The translations under genes and the position numbers were made by a program. A stretch of DNA of 5,049 nt from a bacterium (GTDB lineage: Bacteria; Patescibacteriota; Minisyncoccia; Minisyncoccales; UBA10102): assembly GCA_030647175.1 (NCBI GenBank), contig JAUSJU010000022.1, positions 1 through 5,049 on the forward strand. Reading direction: 5' to 3'. The notes below the pieces were generated by a model. That model had not been told where the DNA came from, made no database searches, and saw nothing but the letters and a program-made list of their open reading frames with translations. Positions 1-4,053 of the stretch are shown here, piece by piece (positions within the stretch are counted from its first letter, which is position 1; every line of letters begins with the position of its first letter).

Positions 1-75
1 AAAAAGATTGTGGAGAGTTTTGAATTTAGTAGTTAGGTATTCTCTTGATCCTGCCCTTGATACTGAATAAGACAT

Positions 76-231
76 ATGTCTCGTTTCCCTTTCGCATTTT
101 TAGGTTTTATTTTCCTGCTTATTCCTATGTTTGCGGGAGCGCAGGAAGGTACACACGAGGCATTGATTAAAGAAAAGGGATTGTATACAAAGCTTTGGAG
201 CTTGCAGTCCGGCGAATTTCTTAAAGATTGA
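76..231 (+). pseudogene. Chimeric small ORF: signal-peptide-like start fused to ABC-exporter ATPase C-terminal tail
   Basis: This 51-codon ORF starts at ATG 76 and ends with TGA; stops lie in frame just upstream, so it is not the end of a longer ORF entering the window. Residues 1-22 (MSRFPFAFLGFIFLLIPMFA and so on) look like a signal peptide: an Arg, a hydrophobic core, and a possible cleavage site at AGA-Q. Residues 24-46 (EGTHEALIKEKGLYTKLWSL and so on) match the region after the H-loop at the extreme C-terminus of MsbA/ABCB-type exporter ATPases, usually 'GTHEELLAKGGLYAxLxxLQ'. No Walker A, signature or Walker B motif is present, so it cannot be a working ATPase. I read it as a recombination remnant. 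It could instead be a small secreted peptide gene whose likeness to the ABC tail is accidental, but the tail match is good. No Shine-Dalgarno or convincing promoter precedes it. Confidence 0.5.
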
Positions 232-270
232 CGTATAAGTCTAAAATTCATCACAAAAAGAGCTATAAAA

Positions 271-334
271 CCTCTTTCAATCCCTGGTTCCAGACCGAGG
301 TACACAGCCGTCATATGCTAAGTCAACTGACCGA
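271..334. repeat. Intergenic 64-bp repeat, copy 1
   Basis: The 64 bp from CCTCTTTCAA to TGACCGA align without gaps to 980-1043 with 56 identities. The similarity extends a little upstream (agct.aaaa) with a 1-nt gap. The core GACCGAGGTACA...AGCC.TCATATGCTAAGTCAA is almost invariant. Inside the copy, GACCGA recurs after 36 nt (293 and 329), so the element looks like one and a bit units of a 36-nt period. The copy ends 47 nt before the ATG at 382. Its function is unknown; it could be an operator, part of a processed RNA, or the end of a small mobile cassette. Confidence 0.85.
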
Positions 335-367
335 AACCCGTCCGACTTCCATCGGGCGCGGTTTTTT
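334..367 (+). terminator. Rho-independent terminator upstream of the NYN gene
   Basis: CGTCCGA (339-345) pairs with TCGGGCG (352-358), with one G-T pair and a six-base loop. With one bulged C at 359, the stem extends through AAACC (334-338) and GGTTT (360-364). Six T (362-367) follow or overlap the stem base. This is a strong intrinsic terminator for transcription arriving from the left. The hairpin begins at the last base of repeat copy 1, and its T-run lies in the spacer of the next promoter. Confidence 0.75.
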
Positions 368-375
368 GGTAGAAT
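347..375 (+). promoter_or_regulatory. Promoter of the NYN gene, leaderless geometry
   Basis: The -10 box TAGAAT (370-375) is a one-mismatch match to TATAAT. The position 17 bp upstream (347-352, TTCCAT) is a poor -35 and falls in the loop of the preceding terminator. The ATG at 382 begins 7 nt after the -10 box, where transcription would be expected to start, so the mRNA would have no leader. The same spacing occurs at three other genes here, which supports the call despite the weak -35. Confidence 0.5.
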
Positions 376-381
376 GAAGAT

Positions 382-886
382 ATGAATCTTAAAAAAAAAC
401 AACTATGCGTTTATAGACAGCCAGAACTTGAATCTCGGTATCCAAAAACTCAGATGGAGGTTAGATTACCGGAAATTTAGGGTCTATCTTGCCGAAAAAT
501 ACGGCGTTAAAAAAGCATATATATTTATCGGCTTTGTGGCATTAAATCAATCACTCTACGATCGTTTTCAGGAGGTCGGTTTTATTTTGAGATTCAAGCC
601 AACGATACCGGACGCCGATGGCAAAATTAAAGGGAACATTGACGCGGATCTTGTTCTGCGGGCGGCACTTGAATTGAACGAGTACAACAAAGCAATTATT
701 GTCTCCAGCGATGGCGATTTTTACTCACTCGTGCAGCACCTATATGAGAACAACAAGCTAGAAGTCGTATTAAGTCCAGACAAAGAAAACTGTTCGAGTC
801 TGCTCAATCAGACGGCAAAAGAAAAGATACAATTTATGAATAACCTGCGGGATAAATTGGAGTATAAAAAGAAAAGCACCGCTTAA
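382..886 (+). CDS. NYN-domain (PIN-like) ribonuclease, frame interrupted at an A9 run
   Basis: NYN proteins are Mg2+-dependent PIN-like RNases, including the LabA-type group. From TTG 428 an open frame of 152 aa runs to TAA 886, but it lacks the first motif. The bases just before it (401-430), in the same frame, read NYAFIDSQNL, the NYN strand 1 with its catalytic Asp. That frame has no start codon and meets TGA at 383-385. ATG 382 is one base out of frame, separated by nine A (391-399). With eight A the product would be MNLKKNNYAFIDSQN plus the 152 aa, 167 residues in all. Its acidic residues would be D12, D87/D89 (KGNIDADL) and D110/D112 (SSDGDF), the full NYN set. As sequenced, the ATG frame stops at 478-480. 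The cause may be an assembly or sequencing indel, a real mutation, or a slippage site. The gene is flanked by the two 64-bp repeat copies and stands alone. Its target is unknown. Confidence 0.85.
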
Positions 887-1055
887 GGACGAAACCTTAC
901 GTAGTGCCTTTCCCTAGAAATACAATTCTATAATAACAAGGACATAGAGGTAAGTCAAGGGACGGGGATTAGCTCAAAACCTCTCTTAAGCCCTTGTTCT
1001 AGACCGAGGTACATAGCCATCATATGCTAAGTCAAGTGACCGAGGCATACAGCCA
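887..1055 (+). other. Intergenic region with an isolated -10 box and a degenerate repeat unit
   Basis: No gene is seen between the NYN stop and the next promoter. It holds a perfect TATAAT at 929-934 without a recognisable -35. A fragment at 942-963 (ACATAG then TAAGTCAAGGGAC) resembles the repeat core at 1012-1040 with 8 nt lost between the two words; TAAGTCAAG is identical at 951-959 and 1028-1036. The second repeat copy follows at 980-1043. A small RNA starting near 941 is possible but unsupported beyond the -10 box. Confidence 0.4.
980..1043. repeat. Intergenic 64-bp repeat, copy 2
   Basis: This is the partner of the copy at 271-334: 56 of 64 positions are identical without gaps, and the 16-nt core TCATATGCTAAGTCAA is exact. 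Its end lies 47 nt before the ATG at 1091, exactly as copy 1 lies before the ATG at 382, although the two intervening sequences are unrelated. The two copies are in direct orientation about 0.7 kb apart and bracket the NYN gene. Mismatches show no third-codon-position bias when read as protein, so the repeat is conserved as DNA or RNA rather than as a peptide. Confidence 0.85.
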
Positions 1056-1056
1056 T
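1002..1056. repeat. Tandem 36-nt unit within repeat copy 2
   Basis: GACCGAGGTACATAGCCAT (1002-1020) recurs 36 nt later as GACCGAGGCATACAGCCAT (1038-1056), with 16 of 19 identical. The second, partial unit runs directly into the -35 box at 1056-1061. Copy 1 has the same 36-nt phase but only GACCGA remains of its second unit. Confidence 0.7.
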
Positions 1057-1084
1057 TGACGTCTATACGAGTTTTTCATATCAT
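1056..1084 (+). promoter_or_regulatory. Sigma70-type promoter of the antitoxin-like/metallopeptidase operon
   Basis: TTGACG (1056-1061), a 17-bp spacer and TATCAT (1079-1084) form a near-consensus promoter. The start codon of the first gene (1091) begins 7 nt after the -10 box, so the transcript would be leaderless or nearly so. No Shine-Dalgarno precedes 1091, which fits. The -35 box abuts the partial 36-nt repeat unit, so a protein bound to the repeat could touch or block polymerase. Confidence 0.75.
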
Positions 1085-1090
1085 AAAACC

Positions 1091-1285
1091 ATGACCACTA
1101 CCCTTTCCGACAAAAAGCTCAAGGGGCTTATCAAAGAGAGCGTACGCGAGGCGTTGAAGGCCGAGCTTATGCAGCTGCGGGCTTTGGCTTTGCCCGAGAT
1201 CTCTGACAAGGAACAGAAGGATATTGAGAAGCGGTACGGCACGCCTTCTCGCCAAAGAGGGAAGAGCTACCCTCTTGCCGTATGA
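1091..1285 (+). CDS. Small helical protein, antitoxin-like (conserved hypothetical)
   Basis: The 64-aa product begins MTTTLSDKKLKGLIKESVRE. Residues 6-35 suggest an amphipathic helix (LKGLIKESVREALKAELMQL), followed by a charged segment, SDKEQKDIEKRYGTPSR, at 38-54. Its size, the 'LIKESVREAL' helix and the short tail after PSR resemble solitary or toxin-paired antitoxins common in Patescibacteria. This is recollection of a type, not a confirmed family. The start is fixed by the leaderless promoter at 1056-1084. Its stop TGA overlaps the next ATG (ATGA at 1282-1285), indicating translational coupling. It carries no DNA-binding fold that I can name; autoregulation through the adjoining repeat is only a guess. 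Confidence 0.65.
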   Translation: MTTTLSDKKLKGLIKESVREALKAELMQLRALALPEISDKEQKDIEKRYGTPSRQRGKSYPLAV

Positions 1286-1383
1286 TCTGGAGGATAGACA
1301 CCTCGAAGAATGCCGAGTTTAACTTTGAGAACTCGGTTGTTTTTATTGAAGAGATTGACTGGCGAGGCAACGCCTACAAATAA
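1282..1383 (+). CDS. 33-codon ORF coupled to the antitoxin-like gene; possible truncated partner
   Basis: ATG 1282 overlaps the stop of the preceding gene by 4 bp (ATGA), and the frame closes with TAATAA at 1381-1386. The product starts MIWRIDTSKNAEFNF and ends EEIDWRGNAYK. The opening 'WRIDTSKNAE' is faintly like the first strand of RelE/ParE-type toxins (W-K-I-x-x-S-x-x-A-E), but the protein is far too short for a toxin. It may be a truncated remnant, a coupling peptide that keeps ribosomes loaded for the next gene, or not translated at all. The next gene's ATG follows 3 nt after the first TAA, in the same frame. No Shine-Dalgarno is visible. Confidence 0.4.
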   Translation: MIWRIDTSKNAEFNFENSVVFIEEIDWRGNAYK

Positions 1384-1386
1384 TAA

Positions 1387-1956
1387 ATGACACGATTCGC
1401 AAAATACGCAGCTATCGTCGCAGGAGTTCTTTTCATATTGGCAATCTCTGTTATTTATATAGGGGCGCATTATCCGGCATCCAAGCCGCTCACAGAAGCA
1501 GAGAAAGAACTGGCGCGTTCAGTATACGGGGATAGCATACGCCTTGATGCTGTGAGGATAGCGTCTGACAGCATCTATTCCATTGACGTATCAAAAACAA
1601 TCGGGAACACCGTCCATATTCGCGCTGCGGCTCGTACGGATCTCAGCAACAAGGCGTTGTTGATTCACGAGCTCGGCCACGTATGGCAGTACCAAAGTCA
1701 TGGATGGGGATACATACCGGAAAGCCTCGCCGTTCAATTCCTTGCATTCGTACATACCGGCTCAACATCTGCTGCGTACGACTGGGAAGCGGATTTCCTT
1801 AAGGGGACTCTTTGGGAAGATCTCAATCCAGAGCAGCAAGCCGAATCAGTTGCCGAATATTTTTACTACAGAGAATTCAACAACGGGGCACGTACTGACC
1901 TAAAGAAACAACTGGAGTGTTTCATTCCGTTTCTCCGCGATGACTCGTGCGAGTGA
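1387..1956 (+). CDS. Membrane-anchored HELGH zinc metallopeptidase, DUF4157-like
   Basis: The 189-aa product has a basic N-terminus (MTRFAKY) and one hydrophobic segment at about 8-26. It is therefore probably a signal anchor with the rest outside the membrane. HELGHVWQYQ at 94-103 contains the HExxH zinc site (H94, E95, H98). 'HExxHVWQ' is typical of DUF4157-type putative peptidases. NPEQQAESVAEYF at 147-159 lies at the right distance to supply a third, acidic ligand (E153 or E157); YDWEAD at 131-136 is an alternative. Two Cys sit near the end (C178, C188). Stop codons TAATAA directly before ATG 1387 leave no other start; there is no Shine-Dalgarno, so translation probably depends on the two upstream ORFs in the same operon. 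The substrate is unknown. It could act as an envelope protease or processing enzyme. The zinc motif is certain; the family name is an inference. Confidence 0.8.
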   Translation: MTRFAKYAAIVAGVLFILAISVIYIGAHYPASKPLTEAEKELARSVYGDSIRLDAVRIASDSIYSIDVSKTIGNTVHIRAAARTDLSNKALLIHELGHVWQYQSHGWGYIPESLAVQFLAFVHTGSTSAAYDWEADFLKGTLWEDLNPEQQAESVAEYFYYREFNNGARTDLKKQLECFIPFLRDDSCE

Positions 1957-1962
1957 ACTAAA

Positions 1963-1991
1963 TTGACTTTTGGGTTGATTTTTGGTATCAT
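1963..1991 (+). promoter_or_regulatory. Sigma70-type promoter of the small gene-obg operon
   Basis: TTGACT (1963-1968), a 17-bp spacer and TATCAT (1986-1991) form a strong match. The -10 box is identical to that at 1079-1084. ATG 1997 begins 6 nt after the -10 box, and a second in-frame ATG follows at 2000, so initiation would be leaderless or nearly so. The promoter starts only 6 nt after the metallopeptidase stop. Confidence 0.75.
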
Positions 1992-1996
1992 GAAGT

Positions 1997-2227
1997 ATGA
2001 TGAAAAGAAGGAAACAAGAGGAGGACCTCAGCATCATACGGATATCCCTCGGGGCGTTTCTGGACTCATACAATAAAAACATTCCCGCAGCTTTTCCGCG
2101 CGCTTCAATCTCCATACTCAAGAAGTTTCAGAGCGTATATCCTGCGCTTTTTAAGCATGGAGACATGTGGTCATTAGCTGTGCATAGGAAGAAGGTGATT
2201 GACTGGCTCTCTTCGTATCGCGCCTGA
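1997..2227 (+). CDS. 76-aa conserved-looking small protein upstream of obg
   Basis: The product is 76 aa, starting MMKRRKQEEDLSIIRISLGA. After a basic head, the middle (residues 14-60) reads ISLGAFLDSYNKN, PAAFPRASISILKKFQ, YPALFKHGDMWSL, and it ends in HRKKVIDWLSSYRA. It is soluble, without membrane segments or cysteines, and seems to be a compact helical domain. I recall similar small proteins from Parcubacteria genomes, but cannot name a family or a function. Either of two adjacent ATGs (1997, 2000) could be the start; 1997 fits the leaderless promoter best. Its TGA shares its last base with the ATG of obg (TGATG), so the two are translationally coupled. This may link it to ribosome assembly, where Obg acts, but that is inference from context only. 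Confidence 0.75.
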   Translation: MMKRRKQEEDLSIIRISLGAFLDSYNKNIPAAFPRASISILKKFQSVYPALFKHGDMWSLAVHRKKVIDWLSSYRA

Positions 2228-3183
2228 TGCTGATCGACGACGTAACAATTACTATAGAAGCTGGGAACGGCGGCAAAGGCGCCGTCGCTTTTAATAAGAA
2301 TAAGATGACGCTTGGGCCGGTTGGCGGAAGCGGTGGCAAGGGCGGTAGCGTCTATGTTGAGGGCACGCACGACCTGAATGCCCTGGGCCAGTTTCGGTAT
2401 AAAAAGGATATGAAGGCCGCAAACGGCGGAGACGGAAAGGGCCAATCTAACGACGGCGCCGACGGAGAAGATCTGGTCATCAAGGTTCCCGTGGGAACGA
2501 TGATACGGACAGGAAGCAAAACTCAGGAAGTGTTGAAGATAGGAGAGAGGATTCTTATTGCAAAAGGAGGCATTGGCGGAAAGGGAAATTTTCTTTTCCG
2601 GTCCGCGACGAACACGAGCCCGAAGTGGTCTCAAAAAGGATTGCCAGGTGAGCGCCTTACAGCACGGCTTGAACTCAAGTTCATTGCTGACGTAGGCCTC
2701 ATTGGTTTGCCCAATGCGGGCAAATCAAGCTTGCTCAACGAGCTCACGAAAGCGCAAAGCAGGGTTGCGAACTATCCCTTTACGACCCTGGAACCGCACC
2801 TTGGACCATATTATAAGCTCATTCTCGCCGACATCCCCGGCCTTATCGAAGGAGCATCTCTCGGCAAGGGATTGGGTACGAAGTTCCTTCGGCATGTTGA
2901 GCGTACGAAGGTTCTTTTTCATCTCATCTCTGCGGAATCAGAAGTCCCCGTGAAGGACTACTCCGCGGTCAGAAAAGAACTTGAGCAGTACAGCACGGGA
3001 CTTTTGGAGAAAACCGAATACGTGTTCTTGAGCAAGAGCGATACGGTGCCAGCGGAAGAGCTAAAAAAGAGAATCGCTGCCCTGCAAAAGATTGCAAAAA
3101 ACGTCCTCCCCATTTCTATCCATGACTATGACAGTATAGAGCTGGTAAAGAAGATATTGAACGAGATGATGATCAACAAATAA
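2227..3183 (+). CDS. obg: GTPase Obg (CgtA), short form
   Basis: Obg is a ribosome-associated GTPase that helps assemble the 50S subunit and links growth to nucleotide levels. This 318-aa protein has the glycine-rich Obg domain at 1-155 (for example EAGNGGKGAVAF and PVGGSGGKGGSV) and a G domain from about 156. In the G domain, G1 is GLPNAGKSS (160-168), the switch I/G2 region is YPFTTLEPHLG (183-193) and G3 is DIPGLIEGAS (202-211). The G4 motif is LSKSD (268-272) rather than the usual NKxD, so Ser replaces Asn. The G5 position reads ISIHD. The protein ends right after the G domain, with no C-terminal OCT domain, as in many short Obgs. ATG 2227 overlaps the preceding stop and begins the family's usual first strand (MLIDDVTITIEAG), so the start is secure. 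It has no Shine-Dalgarno of its own, so coupling to the 76-aa gene is likely. Confidence 0.97.
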   Translation: MLIDDVTITIEAGNGGKGAVAFNKNKMTLGPVGGSGGKGGSVYVEGTHDLNALGQFRYKKDMKAANGGDGKGQSNDGADGEDLVIKVPVGTMIRTGSKTQEVLKIGERILIAKGGIGGKGNFLFRSATNTSPKWSQKGLPGERLTARLELKFIADVGLIGLPNAGKSSLLNELTKAQSRVANYPFTTLEPHLGPYYKLILADIPGLIEGASLGKGLGTKFLRHVERTKVLFHLISAESEVPVKDYSAVRKELEQYSTGLLEKTEYVFLSKSDTVPAEELKKRIAALQKIAKNVLPISIHDYDSIELVKKILNEMMINK

Positions 3184-3201
3184 AAAGACTTGTGCTACAA
3201 T
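3173..3201 (+). promoter_or_regulatory. Extended -10 promoter of the dehydrogenase gene
   Basis: TGCTACAAT (3193-3201) is an extended -10 element (TGn plus TACAAT, one mismatch to TATAAT). TCAACA (3173-3178), 17 bp upstream and inside the end of obg, matches TTGACA at four of six bases. ATG 3208 begins 7 nt after the -10 box, giving a leaderless transcript. This geometry argues for ATG 3208 as the dehydrogenase start over the in-frame TTG at 3190, which lies within the promoter. Confidence 0.7.
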
Positions 3202-3207
3202 AGCTAT

Positions 3208-3960
3208 ATGTTTGAACTCAAAGGTAAAGTAGCTCTCGTTACCGGAGCCAGGCGCGGCATGGGAAGAACTCATGCTCTTGCTTTGGCTTCGCAGGGAGCG
3301 AAAGTTGTTATCACCGATATCAATGTGGAAGAATGCGCGCAGGTGGCAGAAGAGATAGCGTCGAAAGGAGAGGAGGCCGCGTACTTCAAGATGGATGTTT
3401 CTGATAAGGCGGAAGTGAACCGGGTATTCGACGAAACAAAACAGCGATTCGGCCGCCTGGATATTCTGGTGAACAATGCCGGCATCTATATTTCAAAACC
3501 CGCCCTGGAAATCACCGAGGAAGAGTGGGACAAGGTCATTGACATCAATCTCAAGGGACAGTTCCTTTGCGCCCAGCGAGCAGCCAAGGAAATGGCAAAG
3601 AACTCGTGGGGCCGCATCATCAACATATCCTCCGTCGCTTCCGGCCAGGTTGGAGTGGGAATTGCAGGAGCTGCCCACTATGCGGCTTCAAAGGGCGGGA
3701 TTATCGGCCTGACCGAGACGCTTGCGATTGAATGGGCTCCCTTGGGAATCAATGTGAACGCCATCGGTCCCGGAGCCATCGACACTCCTATGGCCAAGAT
3801 GCCCAAAGAAGCCAGAGAAGTCATGCTTCAGAGTTTGCCGCTCAAGAGAATAGGCAGGCCCGAAGAGGTGTCCGCCCTGGTGGTCTTCCTGGCTTCAGAA
3901 GAGGCGAGCTACGTCACAGGCTCCACGTTTTATGTGGACGGCGGCTGGCTTGCAAATTGA
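3208..3960 (+). CDS. Short-chain dehydrogenase/reductase, classical type, probably NAD(H)-dependent
   Basis: The 250-aa product has the full classical SDR set. These are the cofactor loop TGARRGMG (12-19), D37 at the end of strand 2 (VVITDIN), DV at 63-64, NNAG (89-92) and N114 in INLKG. The catalytic Ser is in ISSVAS (S142 by alignment with FabG), with YAASK giving Y158 and K162, and PG follows at 188-189. The acidic D37 favours NAD(H) over NADP(H). The end, YVDGGWLAN, is typical of FabG/glucose-dehydrogenase-like SDRs, and such genes are often labelled fabG. No other fatty-acid gene is present, so a sugar or secondary-alcohol substrate is equally possible. The spacing between S142 and Y158 is 3 residues longer than in E. 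coli FabG. The start at ATG 3208 (MFELKGKVALVTG) matches family N-termini. It has its own promoter and probably forms a single-gene unit, or extends into metK 93 nt downstream. Confidence 0.93.
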   Translation: MFELKGKVALVTGARRGMGRTHALALASQGAKVVITDINVEECAQVAEEIASKGEEAAYFKMDVSDKAEVNRVFDETKQRFGRLDILVNNAGIYISKPALEITEEEWDKVIDINLKGQFLCAQRAAKEMAKNSWGRIINISSVASGQVGVGIAGAAHYAASKGGIIGLTETLAIEWAPLGINVNAIGPGAIDTPMAKMPKEAREVMLQSLPLKRIGRPEEVSALVVFLASEEASYVTGSTFYVDGGWLAN

Positions 3961-3962
3961 AG

Positions 3963-4019
3963 AAGGAGGGTATGGACAGAAATATGTGGTCGCAGTATGC
4001 TACTTGTATTGTTGCGTAA
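3963..4019 (+). CDS. Possible 15-codon leader ORF with strong Shine-Dalgarno, upstream of metK
   Basis: AAGGAGGG (3963-3970) is the only strong Shine-Dalgarno in the window. ATG 3972 follows and reads MDRNMWSQYATCIVA before TAA at 4017-4019. The gap between GGAGG and this ATG is only 2 nt, which is too close for good initiation; the in-frame ATG at 3984 is 14 nt away, which is too far. TCCTT at 4033-4037 and again at 4041-4045 can pair with the AAGGA of the Shine-Dalgarno. A leader peptide controlling metK is conceivable, since the peptide holds two Met and one Cys. The ORF may equally be chance. Confidence 0.3.
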   Translation, partial: KEGMDRNMWSQYATCIVA

Positions 4020-4029
4020 ATAATATAAC
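4001..4029 (+). promoter_or_regulatory. Weak candidate promoter for metK
   Basis: TATAAC (4024-4029) is a fair -10 box in an AT-rich patch, with only TACTTG (4001-4006) at 17 bp upstream as -35. It would start transcription about 18 nt before ATG 4054, so unlike the other promoters here it would leave a short leader. metK may instead be read through from the dehydrogenase gene, as no terminator is seen between them. Confidence 0.25.
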
Positions 4030-4030
4030 T

Positions 4031-4046
4031 AATCCTTTAATCCTTT
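4031..4046 (+). repeat. Tandem 8-bp repeat (AATCCTTT x2) just before metK
   Basis: Two exact copies of AATCCTTT sit head to tail, ending 7 nt before the metK ATG in the place where a Shine-Dalgarno would normally be. Each TCCTT is complementary to AAGGA at 3963-3967. Without a Shine-Dalgarno, metK translation must start by another route. Confidence 0.6.
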
Positions 4047-4053
4047 CTCAACT

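Noticed and set aside
33..314. A 93-aa reverse-strand ORF whose start lies in repeat copy 1, with a matching 22-aa reverse ORF in copy 2 (958-1023)
   Set aside because: The peptides align (M-x-A-x-YLGLE), but mismatches between the copies fall mainly on first and second codon positions and the second ORF ends at once, so the likeness comes from the DNA repeat and not from a protein.
428..430. TTG as the start of the NYN gene
   Set aside because: It would drop the conserved strand and Asp (FIDSQ) encoded in the same frame just upstream.
884..899. Hairpin TAAGG-ACGAAA-CCTTA at the NYN stop as a terminator
   Set aside because: The stem has only 5 bp, it is AT-rich, and no T-run follows.
271..1056. 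CRISPR-like array suggested by the 36-nt period
   Set aside because: There are no regular spacers, only one and a bit units per copy, and no cas genes.
2128..2634. 168-aa reverse-strand ORF
   Set aside because: It is a shadow opposite the glycine-rich Obg domain, which is unmistakable on the + strand.
3190..3192. In-frame TTG as the start of the dehydrogenase
   Set aside because: The six extra codons lie inside the extended -10 promoter, and ATG 3208 matches the family N-terminus.
3732..4019. 95-aa ORF in another frame running out of the dehydrogenase gene
   Set aside because: Most of it overlaps the well-conserved dehydrogenase frame and looks like off-frame arginine/histidine-rich sequence; only its last 15 codons lie in free sequence and are treated as a possible leader ORF.
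3961..4053. SAM riboswitch before metK
   Set aside because: The 93-nt gap shows no recognisable SAM-I, SAM-II or SMK box core and no terminator hairpin.
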